From the NCBI RefSeq assembly GCF_900890425.1, contig NZ_CAAHFG010000001.1, forward strand, positions 2,914,001-2,978,000: 64,000 nt of DNA, written 5' to 3'. The stretch is from Pontiella desulfatans. Lineage in GTDB: Bacteria; Verrucomicrobiota; Kiritimatiellia; Kiritimatiellales; Pontiellaceae. Under the pieces are notes generated by a model, which saw only the letters and a list, made by a program, of their open reading frames with translations, was not told the origin of the DNA and did not search any database. Shown here one piece after another: positions 17,071 through 25,225 of the stretch (position 1 is its first letter; the number at the start of each line of letters is the position of its first letter). Position numbers and translations under genes: made by a program.

Positions 17071-18014
17071 TATTTCACCACCTTGATAATCCGGTCTTTC
17101 ACCAGCAAAGCTTTCTTCCCATTAAGATCTTTGTAATAGATCCCTCTTTCATCCTCGCCCAGCACCGTAATTGTCTTGGTCCTTTCGCCGAACTTCTGAT
17201 GCTTGAACGTGATCGTCCATTGTTGTTCGGAAGTTTTCGGCACAATCTTTTCCGGTTTAGCAGCGGACTTCTGCATGGGCTTCATTGGTTTTTTCCCGAC
17301 GGCCAGCCCCTCCCCGGTCAGCACATAAAAAACCGTGGTCGCCGCAATAAACAGGACCGGGCCACCCTTCTCTTTCCAGAACCAGGTGGGATGTATGCCG
17401 CGCCCTGTAAGCACCCACCCTTCCAGCTCGATGGGTTTCCCGCCGACAACAGCCGTCGTTGTTCCAGAGCTGCTCAGCAGGCAGGGCTCTTTAATCATTT
17501 CCCCGCCTTCCAGAAGCGTCAGGGTGCGGGACTCATCCGCCGAAAGCGTCGGGATCAGCTCCAGCAGACTCCAGAACGAATAGAGCGCGTGGGAAATGGT
17601 ATATTTCTGCGCACGGTCGTAGTTCAGGGAAACGGTTTTACCGGAAACCTTCCCCCAAAATGCATTGCGGGTTTGAGGGTCCGGCTGCCCGTTTAAATAG
17701 ACCCCACACATGCACTCCCAATTCCGGAGCACGCCGGGATGATCCGGATCCAATTTTTGACGGGACACAAATTTCTGGCTGTTTTTCATTTTCCGGTTGC
17801 TCAGCAGCGTCGTCAGCTCAACGCTCAATTCACCTTTACCTTTCTTCGAAATGGATGCCGTTCCGCCGTCATAGCTGTTAATACTCTGCAGGCTTTTGGC
17901 ACTGATGGGCACAATGGAATAGTTCAATTGCCAAAGATCACCGGAACCGGCCGACGAAATATGTGGCCTGTATGCCGCGATCAACTCACCGATCGGTATG
18001 AGCGATTTATGCAC
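17070..18014 (-). CDS. Unassigned protein paired with the Tat sulfatase
   Basis: Protein of 314 residues that I do not recognise. The start is GTG at 18014, preceded by AAGGAG at good spacing. There is no obvious signal peptide. Visible parts: a beta-rich body (residues 20-235) with SHALYSFWSLLELIPTL, a GGKPIELEGWVLTGRGIHPTWFWKEKGG block near 192-218 and a hydrophobic VLFIAATTVFYVLTG; a basic linker (240-260); and a C-terminal beta domain (WTITFKHQKF to the end). Its first 225 residues are homologous to the N-domain of the 13781 chimera, so the family occurs twice beside a sulfatase of the same type. The stop overlaps that sulfatase's start (TAATG), pointing to a shared role, perhaps as a companion enzyme or substrate-handling subunit. 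No function is assigned. Confidence 0.8.
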   Translation of the reverse strand: MHKSLIPIGELIAAYRPHISSAGSGDLWQLNYSIVPISAKSLQSINSYDGGTASISKKGKGELSVELTTLLSNRKMKNSQKFVSRQKLDPDHPGVLRNWECMCGVYLNGQPDPQTRNAFWGKVSGKTVSLNYDRAQKYTISHALYSFWSLLELIPTLSADESRTLTLLEGGEMIKEPCLLSSSGTTTAVVGGKPIELEGWVLTGRGIHPTWFWKEKGGPVLFIAATTVFYVLTGEGLAVGKKPMKPMQKSAAKPEKIVPKTSEQQWTITFKHQKFGERTKTITVLGEDERGIYYKDLNGKKALLVKDRIIKVVK

Positions 18015-18194
18015 AAATAAACTCCTTCATTTCACAGCTGGTTCTTCTACCCCTGCTATCCTGATTCACAGAAACTGAACTCACCCACTAACAATACACT
18101 TTGTAATATATTATTCCACATATAAATTCCAATACTGTTATCAGAGAGACGCGCCACAGGCAGGTTTTCAGACAGAAAACCGAAAGCATCACTC

Positions 18195-18450
18195 CTAAAA
18201 ATAGAGCTCCATTTGCTGTTTGGTGACGTTGAGGAAGGAGTTAGTGAGGGTTTCAGGCCCGGTCTGGCCTGGATAGTCCATCCAGCTCTGGAGCACGAGA
18301 CGATCCGCGTTACCGCCAACAGCCGGATAGCCCTGCATGCAGGTCAGGATTCTCAAGAGTCGAAACTGCTCAGAAAACGGATTCCCTCTGCCAGTTCCTC
18401 CGTCGTCAGGTGTTCCTTAACGCTCCAAAGGTTGATTCCGATGTCCTTTT
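18195..18450 (-). pseudogene. Relic of an unidentified gene, frameshifted
   Basis: The 443-bp gap between the split sulfatase and the 314-residue gene holds a decayed coding remnant on the minus strand. One frame reads KDIGINLWSVKEHLTTEELA and on to FLSSFDS before a stop; after a shift the other frame reads LTCMQGYPAVGG, DRLVLQSWMDYPGQTG and LTNSFLNVTKQQMELYF, then TAG at 18197-18195. The pieces look like the conserved C-terminal end of one protein broken by a frameshift. I do not recognise the family. Between 18015 and 18195 I see only A/T-rich sequence. Confidence 0.5.
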
Positions 18451-18457
18451 TTCTTCA

Positions 18458-19338
18458 TTATTTCTCCAGATGTAAAGTCACAGAAATCACTTCACCAACG
18501 CCGGATCCGGCTTTCGCATCGGCAGGCACGCCCAGTGAGAGCGGCGTGGTTCCCGCCGGAAGATCAACGGAGCCGAAGAGGATCCTGTCCGCCGAGCGGC
18601 TTATTACTTCCACCGATATTCCATCAACCAGCAAATCGATAGGTGCGCATTGGTCGAATCCCTTCCCTTTTGCAACGATTGAAACGGTGAGCGGTTTCTG
18701 CACTTCAACGGCATAATCCACCCGGTCGCCCGGAGAACGGAACCCTTTCACGCCGCCGAGCCAGGCATGCATATTCATATCGCCCTCCAGATGCAGCGGC
18801 TGAAGAACCGGGATTTTCCACGCCTTGTCAGGACGGTCGGCATTGTTGATTCGAAGCTGTCGCATCTGGAACGTGCGATTTCGTGCGGCAATGTCTTCCC
18901 ACTGCGCACGGCAGTGCTGGGCCATCGCCTTCGTGCGCTCGGGATATTTTGAGCTCAGGTCGTTTTGCTCGGCCGGGTCTTTTTCCATGTCGTACAGACG
19001 GAACTCGCCGCCCGGCAGATGGTGGAACTTATATTTTCCGTTGCGTAAAATGGTATGCAGCTTTCGATAGCTGACTCCGTCCGCCACGACCGGATTCCCT
19101 TGCCCCGCCCCGCCGGGGGTGCCGGGACCACCGGAAGCCAGACGAAAAATGTCGCGATCATCCGAAAACCTGCGGTCTTTCAATGAGCCGCTGAAGCTCG
19201 TCCCGGAAAACGGGAGATGCTCCGGATGCTTATCTTCCGGAATTAGGCAGAGCTCTAGCAACGTAGGCAGCACATCCTCCACGCCGATCACATGCCTGCG
19301 GATTCCGGGTTTAATTTTTCCCGGCCAGCGAACCAATA
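18458..19338 (-). pseudogene. Split sulfatase, 3' half
   Basis: C-terminal half of a sulfatase interrupted by an IS630-type element. It resumes at LVRWPGKIKPGIRRHVIGVED and continues through the HLPFSGTSFSGSLKDRRFSDD block, YKFHHLPGGEFRLYDMEKDP and the C-terminal beta domain (VDYAVEVQKPLTVSIVAKG, ISVTLHLEK). It matches the intact 30686 and 33949 genes almost end to end. If the element and one TA are removed, the codons at the join read CGC AGT CCG CTA TTG GTT CGC TGG (RSPLLVRW), exactly the paralogue sequence. The gene was therefore intact before insertion. An internal Met could start a fragment, but it would lack the catalytic half. Confidence 0.93.
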
Positions 19339-19356
19339 GAGCATTTAACGGTTGAA

Positions 19357-19749
19357 ATGCCGCAATTAATTGCTATGCTCATGTTCATGGGCATAGCAAC
19401 TTCCGAAGTGCGTAAGAAAGCAATTGAAGCCTATGAGTCGGGCAAGGGAACCCAGTCCGATATCGCCCGGATGTTCGATGTGGATATCAGAACTTTCCAG
19501 CGATGGCTTTCATGCTACAGGCAGAACGGACGAACGTCCCCGCTGCCTAGAGGACACCGCCATGCTGTTTTTGAGGGCGGTGACCTGGAGTATCTCGACC
19601 GGCTCATCTCCGAACATCCCGACGCCACTCTGGAAGAACTTCGGGATATGAGCGGAACCACGGCCTCCATCATGTCGGTTAAACGGGCTTCGGATCGGCT
19701 CGGATACCGATTTAAAAAAAACGCTTCACGCCAGCGAGCAAGAACGTGA
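19357..19749 (+). CDS. IS630 transposase, DNA-binding segment (orfA)
   Basis: Residues 1-130 give the N-terminal helix-turn-helix part of an IS630-type transposase: SEVRKKAIEAYESGKGTQ, DIARMFDVDIRTFQRWLSCY, and a second winged region (YLDRLISEHPDATLEELRD, ASDRLGYRFKKN). The frame ends shortly after a TTT plus eight-A run at 19711-19721. The DDE half lies in the +1 frame; dropping one A continues it directly as TLHASEQERED. Slippage on this A run could make the full protein, as in many IS630 elements; a true frameshift mutation is the alternative. Confidence 0.88.
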   Translation: MPQLIAMLMFMGIATSEVRKKAIEAYESGKGTQSDIARMFDVDIRTFQRWLSCYRQNGRTSPLPRGHRHAVFEGGDLEYLDRLISEHPDATLEELRDMSGTTASIMSVKRASDRLGYRFKKNASRQRART

Positions 19750-19777
19750 AGATGTAAAGCTCAAGAGAGAACAGTGG

Positions 19778-20326
19778 ATGCAGATGCTTCCTACCCTGGA
19801 TCCGCATGCGCTGGTGTTTCTAGACGAATCCGGGGCGAAGACCAACATGACCCGGTTGCGAGGACGATCTCCCGGCGGGTCCCGCCTCTATGCCCATGCT
19901 CCGCATGGCCATTGGTGCACCACGACATTGATCTCTTCAATCCGGCTGAACGGAGAAACAGCAGCCATGGAGTTGCCCGGGGCCACGGATTCGCTCGCCT
20001 TCCGGACCTATGTTGAGGTCGTGCTGGCTCCGAGCCTCCATGACGGGGATGTCGTGGTCATGGACAACCTGGGCGCACATTATGACGAAGCGGCCATAAT
20101 CATGATCGAAAGTCGCGGAGCACGGGTTCTTTTTCTTCCCCCATATAGCCCCGACTTCAATCCCATCGAAAAGATGTGGAGCAAGATCAAGAGCCTGCTG
20201 AGAAAGCTCGAGGCCCGTACCCGGGAAGAGCTTTCCGCTGCAATCACAAATGCTTTTGAGGCCGTAACGGCCAAGGATGCAGAAGGTTGGTTTTCATCGT
20301 GCTACATTACGGCATTACAATCGTGA
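19778..20326 (+). CDS. IS630 transposase, DDE catalytic segment (orfB)
   Basis: C-terminal DDE_3 catalytic part of the IS630 transposase. Motifs: HALVFLDESGAKTNM (first Asp), DGDVVVMDNLGAHY (second Asp), and LPPYSPDFNPIEKMWSKIK (catalytic acid, the typical IS630 ending). Its coding continues upstream in the same frame to the A8 run at 19714-19721, so the ATG at 19778 is probably internal to the fused product. The stop lies just inside the right inverted repeat. Confidence 0.9.
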   Translation: MQMLPTLDPHALVFLDESGAKTNMTRLRGRSPGGSRLYAHAPHGHWCTTTLISSIRLNGETAAMELPGATDSLAFRTYVEVVLAPSLHDGDVVVMDNLGAHYDEAAIIMIESRGARVLFLPPYSPDFNPIEKMWSKIKSLLRKLEARTREELSAAITNAFEAVTAKDAEGWFSSCYITALQS

Positions 20327-20333
20327 TATGCTC

Positions 20334-21230
20334 TAGCGGACTGCGGATGCCGTTGTCCCAGACCTCGCCCTTGCGGCCGATCAGGTTTCCAGGATTACGA
20401 ATCCCCCAATCCGGGGAGTGCGGATTCTTGGGTTTCGCGTTTTCCCAGACGCCCATCTCCTGCTGCCCCATCGCATCTAGCGATCCATTGTCACTCATGA
20501 AGAGCACAATAGTATTCTCCGCCTGACCGGTTTCCTTGACCGCCTTCAGCAGGCGCGCAATCTGGTCGTCCATCTGTTTGATCGAGCCATAGCACTGGGC
20601 AATATCTTCCGAATAGCCCTTTTTACGAAACGGTTCGGCATAGGACTCGGGGCAATACCAATCCAGATGCGGAATCACATAGCCCACGTAGGCCAGCCAC
20701 GGCTTGTCGCCGGCCTGCCGTATTTTTTCAACTGCGGCATCTGTGATCAGCTCCGCGCCCCAGCCCTGCTTATTTCTCTGGGCATACCCCGCCCCCGGGA
20801 GGAATGAATCAAATCCGCGGTCAATGGGCGTCATCTCCATCATATGTAGCCCTCCGTCCATTTTACCGAACGCCCAGGCCGCATAGCCAGACGGAGAGAA
20901 AAACTTCGGCATCAGCGTTTCATCACGCCGCACCCGACCGCGCGAGCCCACACCCCACACGCCCATATCGAGATGATGACGACCGGCAAACAACGACGCG
21001 CGAGTCGGCGTACAGGCCGGCCCGACCACAAAGTGCAGATAAAACGCCGACTCCCTTGATAACCGATCCAGGGTTGGAGTCTGCACCACCTTATTGCCCG
21101 TAAACCCGAAATCCCCATATCCCTGGTCATCCGAAATAATCAGCAGAATGTTGGGCGAACGTGACGCGCCATCTACATCAGCAAAAGCACCGCATGCAAA
21201 AACCAACCCTACAACCATCCACTTAATCAT
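20334..21230 (-). pseudogene. Split sulfatase, 5' half
   Basis: N-terminal half of the IS-interrupted sulfatase. Sec signal peptide, NILLIISDDQGYGDFGFTG with metal-binding Asp pair at 34-35, and maturation motif C73-T-P-T-R. It continues through TPSGYAAWAFGKMDGG-like sequence, QCYGSIKQMDDQIARLL and IVLFMSDNGSLD to VWDNGIRSPL, where the IS630 begins. Read into the IS it gains EHITIVMP and stops. The fragment has the catalytic Cys but lacks the C-terminal subdomain. Compared with the 30686 gene it is also shorter by about 15 residues near the GGYLHQQPELW region, so it had already diverged before the insertion. Confidence 0.93.
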
Positions 21231-21277
21231 TTCTTATCTCTCTGTTATTTCTAAAGCTTAGGTACGTTATCTGACAC

Positions 21278-22720
21278 TCAGTTTGAAAACACAACTGATT
21301 CAGGATCACCCGTCGCGCGCATTTCCTCTTCCAGCGCCCGTTTATATTTTTCGATCCGGCCTTTTTGCTCCGGGTTGCCGATCAGGTTGTTCCAGCAACC
21401 GGGATCTTTCCGCGTGGAATAAAATTCTTCCGGCGGGCGACGGACCAGATGCTCCGCGCGGGCGCGCTCCCGCTCTCCGGAGCGCTTCATCATCTGGATC
21501 AACGGATAGCCGGCATCAAAGGCATTCACACGCTCCGGGTCGCGCAGCGAATGGATATTAAAGACATAGGTATATTCTTTGCCGATCATTGCACGACCGG
21601 GAAAATACGCTCTTGGTTCCGATTGGGCATAATAGGTCATCGCGGCATAGACAAACTCACGCCATTCATCCGGAGTATTCCCTTGAAGAATCGGCCAGAG
21701 CGACTTGCCTTCCAGTCCCTTCACTTCCGGCAGCCCGACCGCCTCAATCACCGTCGGCATGATGTCGATGGACGATACCAAATGCGTTTTATCCACCACA
21801 CTGGGTTGGATCTTTCCCGGCCACGAAAAGATTAGCGGGGTTCGCGTGCTGCTGTCATAGAGCGAGCGCTTCGCGCCCGGCGGCAGCATTCCATTGTCCG
21901 AAAGAAAGATAATCAGCGTGTTTTCCGCCTCGCCGCTCTCCTCCAGAGCGCGGAGGACGGCTCCGATGCAGAGGTCGCCACGGTGCACGGAATCATAATA
22001 CGGGGCGATGTGTTTGCGGATCTCCGGTGTATCCAGGAGATAGGCGGGAACATACACCTCATCGGGATCAAACTGCGTGGTGGCTTCCGGATAAGGATCG
22101 TCTGGATTCCACTCCGCCCGCATGGTCGCTTCGCTTTTCGTGCGCGGCCACGGGTCGTGCGGATCGATCGGGTTAGCATAGAGGAAAAACGGCTTGTCCG
22201 CGTTTTTGGCATTTTCAATCACCAATTGGGTGCGTTCGAAAAACGCATCCGGATCGCGGTCTTTCGCGCCGACCCCGAACGGCTTTTCATGAAAACGGAT
22301 ATCAAAGGTCGGGTTGAGCTGCCGGCTGTTCTTGAGGATGGCGCCGGTATAATAGCCATTCTCGTGCAGGTAGGTGTCCAGGCGGGGCGTGATCACTTCC
22401 GGGGCGACCCACCCTTCCGGCGGCTGCTGTCCATGCCCCATGCTGCCCGAGCAATGCGGATAACGCCCCGTCAGCATCGCGTTACGCGACGGCCCGAAGA
22501 TCGTGCTGGCCACATGGGCATGGTGAAAACGGAATCCCTGCCCGGCCAGCCGGTCGATGTTCGGCGAAATACCGGGAATCGTACAGCCCGTCACCTCCAG
22601 CGAATCCCAGTTCATATCATCCACTGTCAGCAACAGCACATTCGGGGAACGGGACGCTCCCTGCACCATCGCACTGATCATCATGGCCGCGACCAATAAA
22701 TCTTTCATTTTTAGTTTCAT
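21278..22720 (-). CDS. Sulfatase with Phe in place of the catalytic Cys
   Basis: Full-length sulfatase of 480 residues with signal peptide, NVLLLTVDDMNWDSLE (Asp pair 34-35), YFPGRAMIGKEYTYVFN, FLYANPIDPHDPW and IFLSDNGMLPPGAKRSLYD. At the maturation site it reads H-V-A-S-T-I-F75-G-P-S-R: the Cys or Ser that would become formylglycine is Phe, codon TTC at 22498-22496, one base from TGC. Everything around it is conserved (P77, R79), so the active site seems lost by a point change. An AGGAG box precedes the ATG. Either a recent inactivation, a sequencing error, or a non-catalytic binding protein. Confidence 0.92.
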   Translation of the reverse strand: MKLKMKDLLVAAMMISAMVQGASRSPNVLLLTVDDMNWDSLEVTGCTIPGISPNIDRLAGQGFRFHHAHVASTIFGPSRNAMLTGRYPHCSGSMGHGQQPPEGWVAPEVITPRLDTYLHENGYYTGAILKNSRQLNPTFDIRFHEKPFGVGAKDRDPDAFFERTQLVIENAKNADKPFFLYANPIDPHDPWPRTKSEATMRAEWNPDDPYPEATTQFDPDEVYVPAYLLDTPEIRKHIAPYYDSVHRGDLCIGAVLRALEESGEAENTLIIFLSDNGMLPPGAKRSLYDSSTRTPLIFSWPGKIQPSVVDKTHLVSSIDIMPTVIEAVGLPEVKGLEGKSLWPILQGNTPDEWREFVYAAMTYYAQSEPRAYFPGRAMIGKEYTYVFNIHSLRDPERVNAFDAGYPLIQMMKRSGERERARAEHLVRRPPEEFYSTRKDPGCWNNLIGNPEQKGRIEKYKRALEEEMRATGDPESVVFSN

Positions 22721-22814
22721 TATAAAACTCCTGCTCTCAATTCAAACTTTCTTATCATCGATTCCCTTCGGGTAAGCGATCGCGACACCCTGCTCTGCAT
22801 ATCTTGTGTAGGGA

Positions 22815-22838
22815 ACGTTTCCCCGAAGGGAAACGTTG
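22815..22838. repeat. Perfect hairpin with TTCG loop
   Basis: AACGTTTCCC-TTCG-GGGAAACGTT on the minus strand: a 10-bp perfect stem closed by the very stable UUCG tetraloop when transcribed. It lies in the 153-bp gap between the GPH transporter stop and the sulfatase start; nothing else gene-like is seen there. No T-run follows, so it may act as mRNA stabiliser or processing element rather than a terminator. Confidence 0.7.
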
Positions 22839-22873
22839 TGCACCGTTGCATGTATTCAGTCGCGTTTCAGAAC

Positions 22874-24343
22874 CTAGCCCTCTTCCACGCCATACTGAGC
22901 ACGTAATTCGTCCATGGTTTCATGCGTAATCGGATATTTCCGAAGGATAAAAAAGGAAACCACCATCAGGACCGGCCCGACGATGAAGGTCATCAGCGCC
23001 AGGTTATCGAGCGTATCGGCCGTCTGCTTTTCCGCACCGGAAACATAGCCGACCCCTTTGAGAATATAGCCGGTCACAAAAAGTCCGAGCGCTGTGGCAG
23101 CCTTCATGAAGAAAGAGAATCCGGCGGCATAGCGCCCCTCCGTCACCTCGCCGGTTTTCAGTTTTTTCAGCGCCGAAAGATCCGCGATCATAGCCATGGC
23201 CAGCGGCACCAAAATCCCACATCCGCCCCACCACAGCGTCTGCAAAACTCCGAAGACCACCGCAGAAAGATGGAAGGCTTCGCCTTTATAGTCCACAAAC
23301 AGCTGAACCGCTTTCGGTTCCATCAGCCCACCGCTGAAAATCGCCAGCAGCGCGAGGCAGCCCGCGGAACCGATAATCATGGCGAGGTATCCGGTTTTTT
23401 TCTTATCCAGCCGCTTCACTAATCCGCCGAGCAGAAGAGATCCCAGCATGAACCCGACCATCCCGCCCGTATGCACGAAGGTTTTTTCCAGAGCGGAAAA
23501 CCGCATGTATTCCACATAGGTAAACATCTGCACCTGCGAAACCACCATCATGGAAAACTGGGCCAGCCCGAAAAAGCCGAACACAAACCAGACCAGTTTA
23601 TCGGAATAGACATCCTTCAGGTCATGGATAAATGCCTTCAGATGATTCCCTTGGTCTTTGTCCTCAATCTTAAGCTGCCCCTTGTCGGAAAATTTAAAGG
23701 TAACAAAAACACAGAAGAGAACCAGTAGCAGGGCACAGACCGTCAGTATGACCCCCATGCCATTAAAATTTTCCGCGATCTTCGTTCCGTCTATCTTCGT
23801 TCCGTCCGCCGCTTTTCCGTCGGGAAAAAACAGGATCCAGCCCAGTCCGCCGAACACTATGTTAATGATCATGTTGAAACCGCACCGCACGCCCTGAATC
23901 CGGGCGCGATCATCATCGGTTTTGCACATTTCAAATCCAAGGGCGGTAAACGGCACCACAAAGACCGTAAAGGCGGTTTTAATGAGGATGTTGATACCCA
24001 CGAGATACCCGAAGAGCCGCTTTTCACCCTGAAAGGATTCCGGCACAAACCAAAGGAAGAAAAACAGGACGGCCAGTAGCAGTCCACCGATCAGCATATA
24101 CGGGTGGCGCCGCCCAAACCGACTCGTGGTTCGGTCGGAAACCGTGCCCATGACCGGATCGGTGAACGCGTCATAAATGGTTCCGATTCCAAAAGCGATA
24201 CCGGCGAGCTCTGGGCTCAACCCCATAATCTGTGTGTAGAACAGCATCGCATAGTTGGCAATCCCGTTCATGGTGATCGAGTTCGCCCCTTCGCCCGAGG
24301 CATAGCCCCATAGATCACGGATTTTCAGTTTTTTTATGTTCAT
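22874..24343 (-). CDS. GPH-family sugar/cation symporter (MFS_2)
   Basis: Inner-membrane transporter of 489 residues of the glycoside-pentoside-hexuronide:cation symporter family, probably importing mono- or oligosaccharides released by the array. About twelve hydrophobic segments are visible. The family signature DAFTDPVMGTVSDRTTSRFG with RRHPYMLIGG lies near residues 58-88. A charged middle loop (KFSDKGQLKIEDKDQGNH, about 220-237) separates the two halves, and ALGLFVTGYILKGVGYVSG lies near the end. A short internal tandem duplication (DGTKIDGTKIA) sits in a loop near residue 180. The neighbours are the headless GH5-like gene upstream and, after the hairpin gap, the Phe-site sulfatase. With no SusC/SusD in the window, this and the 50841 gene are the only uptake candidates seen. 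Confidence 0.93.
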   Translation of the reverse strand: MNIKKLKIRDLWGYASGEGANSITMNGIANYAMLFYTQIMGLSPELAGIAFGIGTIYDAFTDPVMGTVSDRTTSRFGRRHPYMLIGGLLLAVLFFFLWFVPESFQGEKRLFGYLVGINILIKTAFTVFVVPFTALGFEMCKTDDDRARIQGVRCGFNMIINIVFGGLGWILFFPDGKAADGTKIDGTKIAENFNGMGVILTVCALLLVLFCVFVTFKFSDKGQLKIEDKDQGNHLKAFIHDLKDVYSDKLVWFVFGFFGLAQFSMMVVSQVQMFTYVEYMRFSALEKTFVHTGGMVGFMLGSLLLGGLVKRLDKKKTGYLAMIIGSAGCLALLAIFSGGLMEPKAVQLFVDYKGEAFHLSAVVFGVLQTLWWGGCGILVPLAMAMIADLSALKKLKTGEVTEGRYAAGFSFFMKAATALGLFVTGYILKGVGYVSGAEKQTADTLDNLALMTFIVGPVLMVVSFFILRKYPITHETMDELRAQYGVEEG

Positions 24344-24394
24344 ATTTCCACCCCTATCCAGTCTTAATTCATTTACACTTCAGCATTGCCCTAT

Positions 24395-25120
24395 TTAATC
24401 CGAGAGCTCCTTCAGGAAGGCTTCATCTTCCATCGCCTGCCAGATGCACCGTTGCTCAAAAGTATCAAAAGTCCACATCATGTACCCCTGTGCGTTATCG
24501 CCCAGGGCCAGATCTCGGGTCTTAAGGATGTTCTTGCGAGCCTGATCAAACGTGGTGGCTATAAACTTAAAGGAACCGAACTCTCCGAGGATATACGGTT
24601 TATCCTTCAGAACACCCTGCATCTCCTGCGAATATAATCCGGTGCTCTTCATATCCAGGCGGTAGCTCTCCTCCAGCGTGGTGGATGGCTTGGTGTAGTA
24701 GACATGGACATCAACAAAATCCAACGCCCCATTCAGGATCGTGGAGGCTTTGGGCGGACAGCGAGGATCGCGCCTGCCCATGTTCCGTATGCCGTAATGT
24801 TTTCCCTCATAATCTTTGCCGACCGCGCGCGGGACAAAAACACCCTCCCCGACCAGCATGGAAGGTACCACCTCTTTAACGGCCTTGGACACCCGGGCAT
24901 GATAGGAGAGGATCGAATTCTCATACAACGCCTGCCGCTGGTCATCCTGACTCATATCATACGCCCGGCCATCCGGACCTGTAAACATCCCCTCCGTAAG
25001 GGTAAACGGCCATTGCCTCCCATTCAGTGAAAACTCATCCATTTCCATAGTTCCACATCCCATTCCACCGTAACCAAAACAAAGAAGTCTTCCTCGCAGA
25101 GCCGCAGAGCATTTACTCAA
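24395..25120 (-). pseudogene. Headless GH5-like gene, 5' half replaced by repeat
   Basis: C-terminal half of a GH5-like enzyme related to the 25226 and 10770 genes. Matching starts near residue 25 (EMDEFSLNGRQWPFTLTEG) and runs through MLVGEGVFVPRAVGKDY, DFVDVHVYYTKPSTTL and KPYILGEFGSF with nucleophile Glu180. About 210 residues, the first half of the barrel including the signal peptide, are missing. Residues 1-15 are read from a dispersed repeat (25088-25167) and the proposed start is a TTG in it. The reading frame is otherwise intact, so the deletion may be recent. A functional enzyme is unlikely. Confidence 0.85.
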
Positions 25121-25167
25121 TCCGGAAACGTCCTCTGCGACCTCTGCGCCTCTGCGCGATAAAAAAA
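25088..25167. repeat. CTCTGCG-rich dispersed repeat
   Basis: Repeated CTCTGCG/CGCAGAG units: TCGCAGAGCCGCAGAG, a spacer, then CCTCTGCGACCTCTGCGCC and TCTGCGCG followed by a seven-A run. The two arms are inverted, giving a long imperfect stem. It lies at the deletion breakpoint of the headless GH5-like gene and fills most of the 105-bp gap to the next gene. Confidence 0.7.
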
Positions 25168-25225
25168 TTCCTGTTTCTGAACAATCATGCTGTGTAAATT
25201 CGATCTGACATTACGATTGCGACGA

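Larger units (their letters stand above)
19339..20333 (+). mobile_element. IS630-family insertion sequence, 995 bp
   Basis: Ends are imperfect terminal inverted repeats: left GAGCATTTAACGGTTG against right (reverse complement) GAGCATATCACGATTG, with about 17 of 21 bases matching. A TA dinucleotide flanks each end (19337-19338 and 20334-20335), the target duplication expected of IS630/Tc1-type elements. It carries two overlapping-frame transposase segments and sits inside a sulfatase gene in opposite orientation. TSD, inverted repeats and host gene are all intact, so the insertion looks recent. Confidence 0.95.

Noticed and set aside
18056-18319. An 87-residue minus-strand frame in the gap before the split sulfatase
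   Set aside because: Its sequence looks random; the conserved-looking peptides lie in the other frames and were taken instead.
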